From Microcaldota archaeon (GTDB lineage: Archaea > Micrarchaeota > Micrarchaeia > Anstonellales > Bilamarchaeaceae), in NCBI GenBank assembly GCA_014727975.1, contig WJMK01000022.1, forward strand, positions 1 to 37,628: 37,628 nt of DNA. The letters are read 5' to 3'. Below, piece after piece: positions 13,420 through 21,272 of the stretch (the first letter of the stretch is position 1; every line of letters starts with the position of its first letter). The notes below the pieces were generated by a model. It made no database searches. It saw only the letters and a program-made list of their open reading frames with translations, and was not told the origin of the DNA. Position numbers and translations under genes: made by a program.

Positions 13420-15711
13420 ATGATACATTCTCTTTCACTCAGGAACTGGCGCACTCACAATGGCACTTCCCTAGAGTTTGGCAGGGGGACCAACCTGATT
13501 ATTGGCATAATGGGGAGCGGCAAGAGCGGGGTGCTCAACGGACTGAGCTACGCCCTCTTCGGCTCTTTCCCTGCACTCAAGCGAAGGGAGGTTTCTGCAG
13601 GGGATGCAATCTCCCATGGCCAGGAAGAAGCCGAGGCAGAGGTGGTTTTTGAGCACAAGGGAAAGAAGTACAGAGTCAGCAGGAAGCTCCGGAACAAATC
13701 AGGGAAACTATCTACAGCCGCCAAGCTTTATGAGGAAGGGAATGTGCTTGAAACCGGACAGGCCCGTGTGACCGAGTCTGTTTCCTCCATCCTTGGGATG
13801 GATTACGACCTTTTTACCCGTGCAGTATACTCAGAGCAGAACAATATAGACTATTTCCTTGCAATCGACCCTGGAAGGAGGAAAAAGGAGATGGACCGGC
13901 TCCTTGGTCTTGACCGCTTTGAAACCGCCCGCGCCAACTCTGTTTCAGTGCTCAACCGCGTTTCCTCAGAAGCAGAATCCCGTTCCTCGGTTTTCAGCCC
14001 TGAAGATTACGCCTCCAGCAAAAAGGAGCATGAAGAAAAGAATGCAAAGCTCTCCTCCCTGGAATCCCAGAAGAAAAAATCTGAATCCGAGCTTGCCAGG
14101 ATAAAGGAAGCGCTTGCCCCACTTTCCAGGCAGGTTTCCGCACTTGAGGAGGCGCGCAAAAAGCAGGAATATGCGAAAAACGCGCTGGAGCGCTCAAATG
14201 CCAAGCTCGAGCATCTTTCCTCAGAGCTTGAAGGCAAGGAACCCTCAAGGGAAAAGCTCACAGGGCTTAAGGAAAAACTGGGCTCCCTCTCCAGGGAAAA
14301 GAAATCCATCGGCTCTGAAATACAGGACCTGGAAAAGAAAGGCTCTGCATTAACAAACCAGCTGGGGCGCCTTGCCACCCTGATCGAATCTGCAAGATCC
14401 TCCGCAGAATCCCTTTCTAATTCAGAAAAAGAGCTTTCCTCCCTTGGCAGCGCAGGCAGCCTGAGGTCGCTTGCAAAGGAAAAGGAAGAGCAGCTGGTTT
14501 CCCTCTCCTCAAAAATAAAGTCTGCATCCAATGAAATATCGGAGCTACAGGAAATTGCATCAACGCTAAAGCCGGACCATTCTGAATGCCCCCTCTGCGG
14601 AACCGAGCTCAACGATGATAAAGCAAAGCATATACAGGAAGAGAAAAAGCAAAAAATCCAATCCAAAAAAGAAGAGCTTTCTGCACTGGAGCAATCACTT
14701 CCCAAAACAAGGAAGGAGCTTTCTGATGCAATGGAAAGAATGCGCAAAGCCCAGCAGCTCTCTGACCGCATCAATGACCTGAAATCCAGGTCTGAGAAGC
14801 TCCCCGAACTCGAAGAGAAGAAATCCGAGGCAGAAAAACAGCTTTCAGAGCTCAAGAGCAAACAAGGAGAGCTTCGTGCAAAGCGCGAGAAGCTCGAGCC
14901 TGCATATTCCGAACTCCTCATTCAATACAGGGAGGAAGAATCCCTCCTCAAGCAGCTTGCCTCACTAAAAGCCGCAGAGGAGGAGCACACAAAAGCCAAA
15001 TCTGCCCTGGGCTCAATCAAATTCGATGAGTCCGAGCTGGAAAAAGCCCGCAAATCCCTGGAGGAATCCAGAGTAAATGAGGAGCGCACCCGTGCCAACT
15101 TGGAAATGCTGCGCAAGGAGCACGCATCAATTGCTGAAGTGCTTTCCATGCTCCAGAAGCGTATCACCCAGATGGAAAACGCAAAAAAGGACTCGGAGTA
15201 CCTGCTCAAGCTAAAGGAAGAGCTTACACTCTACAAGAACTCATTAATTGAGCTCCAGAGCGAGCTGCGCGCGGAAATGACCAGCGCAATAAGCTCCGCA
15301 ATGAACGAAATCTGGCCCGTTCTCTACCCATATGCAGATTACAGGCAAATCCGCATCACAGGCACAGAAAAGGATTACTTTTTCGAAGTATACGATGGGG
15401 AGTGGAGGAGGCTGGAAAAGGTTGCGAGTGGGGGCGAGCGTGCCTGCCTTTCCCTCACTCTCCGCATCGCGCTCTCAACCGTGCTCACCCCTGGGATTGG
15501 ATGGATGATGCTGGATGAGCCTACCCACAACCTGGACAAGGATGCAGTCCACACCCTCTCGGAAGCATTAGAGAACAAGGTCCCGGAAATAATTCCCCAG
15601 TCCATAGTGATTACGCACGAAGAAAACCTAATCAGCTCCGAGTTTGCAAGGAGCTACAAATTCTCAAGGGACAAGGAGAGCCTTGGGCCAACAGCAGTTG
15701 AAAACCTCTAG
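13420..15711 (+). CDS. rad50: Rad50-like DNA double-strand break repair ATPase
   Basis: This 763-residue SMC-like ATPase has the Rad50 layout. Walker A is GIMGSGKS (residues 29-36). Two long coiled coils (about 175-380 and 410-620) flank a zinc hook, CPLCGTEL, with Cys390 and Cys393. The signature is ASGGERACLSLTLRIALS, Walker B is WMMLDEPTHNLD, and ITHEE follows. Rad50 normally works with Mre11, and in archaea usually lies beside mre11, herA and nurA. None of them is in the 37 kb window. The Q-loop region AVYSEQNNIDYFLAIDPGRR is Rad50-like. It could be a Rad50 paralogue with another partner. The start rests on promoter spacing. Confidence 0.92.
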   Translation: MIHSLSLRNWRTHNGTSLEFGRGTNLIIGIMGSGKSGVLNGLSYALFGSFPALKRREVSAGDAISHGQEEAEAEVVFEHKGKKYRVSRKLRNKSGKLSTAAKLYEEGNVLETGQARVTESVSSILGMDYDLFTRAVYSEQNNIDYFLAIDPGRRKKEMDRLLGLDRFETARANSVSVLNRVSSEAESRSSVFSPEDYASSKKEHEEKNAKLSSLESQKKKSESELARIKEALAPLSRQVSALEEARKKQEYAKNALERSNAKLEHLSSELEGKEPSREKLTGLKEKLGSLSREKKSIGSEIQDLEKKGSALTNQLGRLATLIESARSSAESLSNSEKELSSLGSAGSLRSLAKEKEEQLVSLSSKIKSASNEISELQEIASTLKPDHSECPLCGTELNDDKAKHIQEEKKQKIQSKKEELSALEQSLPKTRKELSDAMERMRKAQQLSDRINDLKSRSEKLPELEEKKSEAEKQLSELKSKQGELRAKREKLEPAYSELLIQYREEESLLKQLASLKAAEEEHTKAKSALGSIKFDESELEKARKSLEESRVNEERTRANLEMLRKEHASIAEVLSMLQKRITQMENAKKDSEYLLKLKEELTLYKNSLIELQSELRAEMTSAISSAMNEIWPVLYPYADYRQIRITGTEKDYFFEVYDGEWRRLEKVASGGERACLSLTLRIALSTVLTPGIGWMMLDEPTHNLDKDAVHTLSEALENKVPEIIPQSIVITHEENLISSEFARSYKFSRDKESLGPTAVENL

Positions 15712-15738
15712 TGCGGCCCCAAGAGGCCAATCCTAATG

Positions 15739-15748
15739 AATAAAAATA
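15739..15748 (+). promoter_or_regulatory. TATA-like box of the DUF475 gene
   Basis: The sequence aataaaaata lies about 27 nt before ATG 15770 and predicts a leaderless transcript. Confidence 0.5.
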
Positions 15749-15769
15749 GCTCCCCTCTATCACTATGCA

Positions 15770-16717
15770 ATGGATATTTTTGCAATGTCACTCACAGTCT
15801 TGGGGCTCATTTTCTTCGAAACCATCACCAGCCTGGACAATGCAGTGATAAATGCAGAAATCCTTTCAAAGATGAGCGAGAGGGCAAGGAAATGGTTCCT
15901 GCTATGGGGCATCCTGATTGCTGTTTTCATGATAAGGGGCTTTCTTCCCGCAGCAATTGTGTGGGTGGCAAACCCGCATTTCACAATCGAGGAAGTATTT
16001 ACATCTACCCTTTCAAGCGACCCCGAAGTTGTAGAGGCGATGGAGCAAAGCGGCCCGGTCCTCCTCATAGCCGGAGGCATGTTTCTCATTTTCCTGTTTT
16101 TCCACTGGCTATTCCTTGAGCCGAAGCATTTTGGCCTCCCTACTGAAAAGTTTTTCAAGGAACAGGGAGTCTGGTTTTTTGCAATAGTGTCCATAATCCT
16201 TGCATACGTAACATGGCATGCAATAAACCTGGACCCGCTCCTTGCATTCGGGGCAGTTGTAGGCTCAACTGCTTTCTTCATAGTCCACGGCTTCAAGCAG
16301 AATGCGGAGTTGCAGGAGGCAAGGCTCAGGGAAGGGAAAGCAGAGCTCACAGACTTCAGCAAGCTCATGTACCTGGAAGTTATTGATGCAACTTTTTCAA
16401 TAGACGGAGTTGTAGGCGCGTTTGCATTTACCTTTTCAATCCCGCTCATCCTTATTGGAAACGGGGTTGGCGCATTTATGGTCAGGGAACTCACAATACG
16501 AAATATTGAGAATGTAAAGAAGTACGTGTTCCTGAAAAACGGGGCAATGTATTCAATCTTCTTCCTTGGCCTCATCATGGTCCTCGACAGCTTCGGGGCG
16601 CACATTCCTTCATGGGTTTCACCCATAATTACTTTCTCGGTAGTAGGTTTCTTCTTCTGGAAATCAGTTTGCAGGCTTAACGTCGAGGAGAAAAAGAAAC
16701 CAAAAAAGAAGGACTAG
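15770..16717 (+). CDS. DUF475/TerC-like integral membrane protein
   Basis: This 315-residue protein has about eight hydrophobic segments. It contains FFETITSLDNAVINAEILSK near the N-terminus and LEVIDATFSIDGVVGAFAF near residue 205. These paired acidic motifs within membrane helices (E-T-x-x-S-L-D-N and D-x-x-F-S-x-D) are typical of the TerC/DUF475 (YkoY-like) branch. Family members are linked to metal (Mn2+) export or tellurite resistance. DUF475 itself is not functionally defined. It has its own promoter, and its stop overlaps the stop of the opposing polB by 4 bp. Confidence 0.88.
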   Translation: MDIFAMSLTVLGLIFFETITSLDNAVINAEILSKMSERARKWFLLWGILIAVFMIRGFLPAAIVWVANPHFTIEEVFTSTLSSDPEVVEAMEQSGPVLLIAGGMFLIFLFFHWLFLEPKHFGLPTEKFFKEQGVWFFAIVSIILAYVTWHAINLDPLLAFGAVVGSTAFFIVHGFKQNAELQEARLREGKAELTDFSKLMYLEVIDATFSIDGVVGAFAFTFSIPLILIGNGVGAFMVRELTIRNIENVKKYVFLKNGAMYSIFFLGLIMVLDSFGAHIPSWVSPIITFSVVGFFFWKSVCRLNVEEKKKPKKKD

Positions 16718-19107
16718 AACCAGTCCCCCAGCCCCTTCTGTTTCCCCCCGTGCTTCAGTTCGTACTCATCATAGCCAAGCTCCTTCAGTATTTTCATCAC
16801 GGAAGGCAAAACCTGGTTATCAATATAATATGAAGGGTCATAATTGTCAGCAAACTCCAGCAGCTCAGCCTTGTCCGAGATGCTTTGCCCCTTCCTTGTT
16901 ATTACATATGATATGATGCTCCCCCGCCCAATCTTTTTTCCCTTTTCAATCCCCTTCTGCGCTGCAGAGAGCTCAGGGGATTTAATATCGTAATTTTTGG
17001 TGTCTTTCTTGAGCTGGGTGTAAATCGCAACTTCCTCCAAAGGAACTTCTCCGGATTTAAGCCGCTCAATAACTTCCCGCACAATCTCCACTGCCTTTTT
17101 CCTGCTCCCCTCTTTAAGTATTGCCTGGAGCACTTTTTTCTGGGTGTCCCGCGCAACACGCGACCAGTCCCTGCGCACGAGCTCAAAGCCCTTTATCTTG
17201 ATGCTCCCGTCTTCAGCAAGCATTGCATATTTCTTCTTGGCCCCGGTAGCCTCCTTCTGGTGCTTCTTGCTCACGAATACGCCACGGGTATAGAAATCCT
17301 CCAGCTCAAGCTCCATCTTTCCTGGGAGCTCATCATTGATTTCACCCAGGAATTTCAGCGCATCTTCCTTGGTTTTGTCCCCCAGAAGCAGGAATACGCT
17401 ATCTGTATCCATGTACAATACCCTGAATCCTGATTCCTCTGCCCTTTTCTCGAGTTCCCTTATGTGCTGCCTTCCCCATGCAGTAACGCTCTCCGCGCAC
17501 TTCCGGTTGTACCACCTGGAGCGCGCATAACCCAGGTACCCGTAGAACGAGTTCGCAAGAATCTTCAGCGCATATGATTTGGCATATGCCTTGTTGTATG
17601 CAGTGGAGCCCTTTTCAAGCTCCTTCAGCATTTTCTTTACCTTGACCCTCCGGTCAATCAGCCCCTCAAGGACTTCCGGGATGAGCCCCACTGGCTTCCT
17701 GAGGAAGTTTGCCCCCGTAGGAGATTCAAAGCTTTCCCCCTCCCTGTCCATCCTGTCCGGGTCAATATTATATGAGCAGATTATGCTCGGGTACAGCCCA
17801 CGGAAATCAAAAACAGCTATGTTCTCGTAAATCCCGGGCTCCGGAAGCTTCACGTACGCGCCCTTAATCGGGTTTTTCATCCGTGCGTTAACCGCACTCC
17901 CTGAAGGCTTAGGCGGAACAACCATCCCCTTACGGATAGCCTCGCTCATCAGCAGGGATTCCACAAGCTGCCCTGAAGTGGCATATGCAACATCAAACAA
18001 AGGAAGGCGGCTGACCTCGGAAAGCTCCATCTGGATGGGCAGGATATGTTCTCCAAGCTCATAGGTGGATGTAGCATCCATCAAAGAATAATCAGAAAGC
18101 TCATCGAGCTCCCCCTCGTCCCACATCTTCCATATGTCCAGCCTTTCCACCATTTTCTTCTTTTTCCCAGTAACTGCAGAATATACGTTTTTCAGCGTAT
18201 AATCCCCTGTTTTTATAAGGCCGGTGAATCCGAAAAACCGCACGGATGGATACAGGTCTACATTAATCCGCCCGAGCACTTTCAGGGGCTGGATAAGGCC
18301 CTTTTTAGTGACCCTGTAAGATGAGCCATCCCTTCCTATTGCCAGGGAAATCTTGTTTCTTTGCGCCCTTTCCTTTAGGTAGGGGAGGTCGAAATTAGTG
18401 CTGTTGTATGCCATCAATATATCTGCGTCCTTCTCCTCCAGAACAGAGCAGAATCTCTCGATAAGCTGCTTTTCCCCATCTACTGTTTCCACGAAATCCT
18501 TTCCAGGGACTTCCTTGTATGTAAGCACTCCACTGTCCTTTCCTGTGGCATAGCTTACCATGATTACCGGGTCCTTGCGCTCCCGTGGCGCCCCTTCAGG
18601 GTTATAGGTTTCAATATCAAATGCAAGCCTGTTGAGCCTGGAGCCCCCGTTTTCCCCTATTTTCAGGAACTCCCTGATTATTCTCCCCTCCCTCTCATAG
18701 TGTATTATGGAAAGTGGCACCAGCCCATGGTCCATCATTACCCTCCGCCCGAATGGAATAGAGTATTCATAGCATGCAAAATCCACATGCGCCTCGAGTA
18801 TGGGCACGTCACGCGGGGCATTGCACATTACCTTCAGGAGCTCTTTCTTTCCCCCGCGGAGCTCCTTCTCTACAGCCTCAACACCCTTAGGAGAAACAAC
18901 TTCTCCGTCCTTGGCCTTGGCAACAATGCCCATTATCTCCTTTTTTGCTGCAGAGGGCGCATCCACGTAAAAATAAGGGTCGCATTTGTAATAGAGTACA
19001 GAAGCCCGCTTCCCCTTAACCTCGAGGCGCGCGTACGTCTGGCCCTTCTTGATTACATAATCTACATTAAGGAGAACAGCTTTCTTTCTCACACTTTGTG
19101 GGCCCAT
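16714..19107 (-). CDS. polB: Family-B DNA polymerase
   Basis: This 797-residue replicative polymerase has proofreading and polymerase active sites intact. Exo I is AFDIETYN with Asp164 and Glu166, Exo II YNSTNFDLPYL with Asp240, Exo III YSLMDATSTYELG with Asp344. Polymerase motif A is DFRGLYPSIICSYN near 434, motif B KILANSFYGYLGY near 515 and motif C YMDTDSVFL near 565. The C-terminus, QKGLGDWF, fits a PIP box for PCNA binding. Length and motifs match archaeal PolB3-type enzymes, and no intein is present. It lies 30 bp downstream of the triple-repeat protein gene on the same strand. Confidence 0.97.
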   Translation of the reverse strand: MGPQSVRKKAVLLNVDYVIKKGQTYARLEVKGKRASVLYYKCDPYFYVDAPSAAKKEIMGIVAKAKDGEVVSPKGVEAVEKELRGGKKELLKVMCNAPRDVPILEAHVDFACYEYSIPFGRRVMMDHGLVPLSIIHYEREGRIIREFLKIGENGGSRLNRLAFDIETYNPEGAPRERKDPVIMVSYATGKDSGVLTYKEVPGKDFVETVDGEKQLIERFCSVLEEKDADILMAYNSTNFDLPYLKERAQRNKISLAIGRDGSSYRVTKKGLIQPLKVLGRINVDLYPSVRFFGFTGLIKTGDYTLKNVYSAVTGKKKKMVERLDIWKMWDEGELDELSDYSLMDATSTYELGEHILPIQMELSEVSRLPLFDVAYATSGQLVESLLMSEAIRKGMVVPPKPSGSAVNARMKNPIKGAYVKLPEPGIYENIAVFDFRGLYPSIICSYNIDPDRMDREGESFESPTGANFLRKPVGLIPEVLEGLIDRRVKVKKMLKELEKGSTAYNKAYAKSYALKILANSFYGYLGYARSRWYNRKCAESVTAWGRQHIRELEKRAEESGFRVLYMDTDSVFLLLGDKTKEDALKFLGEINDELPGKMELELEDFYTRGVFVSKKHQKEATGAKKKYAMLAEDGSIKIKGFELVRRDWSRVARDTQKKVLQAILKEGSRKKAVEIVREVIERLKSGEVPLEEVAIYTQLKKDTKNYDIKSPELSAAQKGIEKGKKIGRGSIISYVITRKGQSISDKAELLEFADNYDPSYYIDNQVLPSVMKILKELGYDEYELKHGGKQKGLGDWF

Positions 19108-19137
19108 TGGAAAAAATAAGGAGGGAAAGGATTAAAG

Positions 19138-19878
19138 TTAGTAGCTGCCCTTCCTCAGGGCAAGCTCTTTGTCAATAAGCTCTGAAACAACGTCCCTCGG
19201 GATAAATCTCCTCCCGCTGATTTTCACATGCGGGATGCGGTTCCTGTCGAGCCTCCTCTCGAATGCATTCCTCTTTATGGACACATCTCTCTTGTGCAGC
19301 TCCTTCAGCGCCTCGCTTACAGAATAATATTTCTTTGCAACGTGGCTGAGGGAATCGATTGCATCCTTGGGGATGAGCCTTTTTGTCCCAATTTTCAGGG
19401 AAGGAATGGAGTTTTTCTCCACTCTGCCTATGAAGGCGCGGTAATTAATATTCTTGTTGTGCTTTTTGTAAACCTCATAAGCTTTCCTTACTGTGTAAAA
19501 GTTGTCGCTTATGCCAAGCATATCCTCAAGGGACTGTACGGGGAGGTACCTTTTCTTGCCAATTTTTACTGAGGGGATGCTCCTTCTTTCGATTCTTCCT
19601 CCGAATGCCCTGAATGAAATGTCAAGGCCCTTTGAACGGAGAAATTCATAAGCTTCCTGGATAGAATAAAGGCCTGCTTTCTTGAGTGCGTCATCACTGA
19701 GCTTTTTCCTTGAGCTCATTTCCTTGGCAGAGTCCATAACATTCTCTATGGATGAAGAAAGCTGGCCTTCCAGCTCCTCTCGCTCTCCTTTAAGCTCTTC
19801 CATGTCTAGGGACCTAAAGGAATCAACCTTATCATCGTCTATTTTTTTGTTTATTACAATTCTCCTTCCCCTCGGCAC
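19138..19878 (-). CDS. Protein with three 57-residue winged-helix-like repeats
   Basis: This 246-residue protein is not a family I recognise. A basic start (PRGRRIVINKK) and an acidic helical region to about residue 65 precede three tandem repeats with an exact period of 57 residues (about 70-124, 127-181, 184-238). Each reads Y-(S/T)-(V/I)-x-x-A-x-E/K, a helix, then R/N-AF-x-x-R-x-(E/D), IP-(S/H)-x-K-I-x-x-(K/R)-R-x-(I/L)-P. This resembles excisionase/MerR-like winged HTH domains. GTG 19878 was chosen because AGGTGA lies five nt upstream. The next gene is polB, probably in the same transcript. A multi-site DNA-binding role is inferred. Confidence 0.78.
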   Translation of the reverse strand: MPRGRRIVINKKIDDDKVDSFRSLDMEELKGEREELEGQLSSSIENVMDSAKEMSSRKKLSDDALKKAGLYSIQEAYEFLRSKGLDISFRAFGGRIERRSIPSVKIGKKRYLPVQSLEDMLGISDNFYTVRKAYEVYKKHNKNINYRAFIGRVEKNSIPSLKIGTKRLIPKDAIDSLSHVAKKYYSVSEALKELHKRDVSIKRNAFERRLDRNRIPHVKISGRRFIPRDVVSELIDKELALRKGSY

Positions 19879-19926
19879 ATTTTTCACCTTTTTCCGTTTT
19901 TATTAACATTATTATTACGTCTAAAA

Positions 19927-19936
19927 GATTTATAAA
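19927..19936 (-). promoter_or_regulatory. TATA-like box of the triple-repeat gene and polB
   Basis: The minus strand reads TTTATAAATC about 50 nt before GTG 19878, giving a leader of about 25-30 nt with AGGTGA at its end. Confidence 0.55.
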
Positions 19937-19943
19937 GCTATCG

Positions 19944-21248
19944 TTATTCTTCTTCGGTCAATCCTCGGATATAGCTCCAGACTGCATATGCAAGCACCAA
20001 AACCACAACAGCACCAATGACGATAAACAAGGTGTTGTCCTCGGCCCCGGTTGGAGGCTGCCCACCTTCCCCAGTTTCCTCTTCCTCAATAGGTTCCCCA
20101 TCTTCTTCCTCCTCTTCCCCAGGAGTTACCAGGTACTGCCCATTCACCGTCTGCATGTTGCCCTCCATGTCATATGTCGTAATGGTAAACCTCAGCAGGC
20201 TGTTCTCATCAGGAACAGGCATATCCACGATGTATGAGCCGCTCTCCACATATGGCACTGCATACTCTGTTACGCCGCCCACTGTATAGCTTACGGTTGT
20301 CTCGTCCAGGTCTGCTCCAGTCGCATATGCTCCATGGTCATATACAAAGAACCTTATCCTGAGCTCATCCTCGTCCCTCTCAACTTCCACATTTGTTATC
20401 TCTGGGGGAGTAAGGTCAAATGAAACAATGTAGTCTGTCTCAGACGCAAGGTCTATTTCAGGCGTTTTCTCCAGGGAACCGTAAACAACCTTAACATACG
20501 GGCTCTGGAGCGCTATTTCCTCTATTTCAACTTCTGAGCCCTCATATTCTTCATCTTCAACAATAATATCTGCAACAAGCGGGTCCCCCTGGTCGTCAAC
20601 AACCTGCAAATTAAGCGGGTATACTCTTGCCTGCAGAGTGTACGTTGTATCTTCCTCTACCTGTATCTCCTCGCTTATTACTCCGCTCAGGTAAGGGACT
20701 GCAACGTCCACATCCCCTTTGTTCACAATTATCGCCACGAATCCAGAACTGCTGGTATTCCTGTACATCTCATTTACCCTTATCTGCGTGCCTGCAATCG
20801 GGGAGCCGTACCTGTCAACTACCTTCAGGTTCAGGAGATATGCTTCCTCAAACCTCAACTGGAGCTCTGCAGAGTGGCTCTGTGCCTCAATTTCCCTTTC
20901 CACAACGACTCCATCGTATTCTGCAGTAATGGTAACGCCACATTCCACCCTGTCTTCAAAAACTTCTGAATTGCGTATTGTTTCTTCAACTTTTCCATCA
21001 GCACCGGTATATTGCGGATTTGTGGTCACATAGCCCTTCCCCGTAGTCCTGTCTTTCTGGTAGGTAACTGTTACTTTTGCATCTTCGATTGGCCTGTATT
21101 TGTGGTCAATAACCTTGATGTTCAGCGTATCTACAAATCCTGCTTCACATGCCCATGAAACGCTCGATAAGAGCAAAACTCCAAAAAGGAAAAAACTTGC
21201 CAGCAGGGCAAAGCTGCCTACTTTTTTCCACATGTTATCACGTTCCAT
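19944..21248 (-). CDS. Anchored surface protein with beta-sandwich domains
   Basis: This 434-residue protein has a signal peptide (hydrophobic residues 10-32, ending SVSWAC) and a C-terminal membrane anchor (IVIGAVVVLVLAYAVWSYI) followed by a short acidic tail. The ectodomain includes repeated carboxypeptidase-regulatory-like strands: LNIKVIDHKYRPIEDAKV, LNLKVVDRYGSPIAGTQI and LNLQVVDDQGDPLVADII. A later Ig-like part starts at PPEITNVEV. A Glu-rich stalk (about 378-405) precedes the anchor. The architecture is that of a cell-envelope protein with unknown ligand. ATG 21248 has AGGTGG three nt upstream; ATG 21233 is an alternative start. Confidence 0.82.
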   Translation of the reverse strand: MERDNMWKKVGSFALLASFFLFGVLLLSSVSWACEAGFVDTLNIKVIDHKYRPIEDAKVTVTYQKDRTTGKGYVTTNPQYTGADGKVEETIRNSEVFEDRVECGVTITAEYDGVVVEREIEAQSHSAELQLRFEEAYLLNLKVVDRYGSPIAGTQIRVNEMYRNTSSSGFVAIIVNKGDVDVAVPYLSGVISEEIQVEEDTTYTLQARVYPLNLQVVDDQGDPLVADIIVEDEEYEGSEVEIEEIALQSPYVKVVYGSLEKTPEIDLASETDYIVSFDLTPPEITNVEVERDEDELRIRFFVYDHGAYATGADLDETTVSYTVGGVTEYAVPYVESGSYIVDMPVPDENSLLRFTITTYDMEGNMQTVNGQYLVTPGEEEEEDGEPIEEEETGEGGQPPTGAEDNTLFIVIGAVVVLVLAYAVWSYIRGLTEEE

Positions 21249-21272
21249 ACTCCACCTTCTCCCTTTAAAGCT

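Noticed and set aside
13994-14921. Long Ser-rich frames on the minus strand inside rad50
   Set aside because: They are antisense shadows of the coiled-coil region; the plus-strand product has all Rad50 motifs.
15763-16626. A 287-codon minus-strand frame opposite the DUF475 gene
   Set aside because: The plus strand encodes a coherent membrane protein with TerC-like motifs and its own promoter; the antisense product has no family signs.
16714-19107. Intein or frameshift in polB
   Set aside because: All motifs are in order in one uninterrupted frame of normal length.
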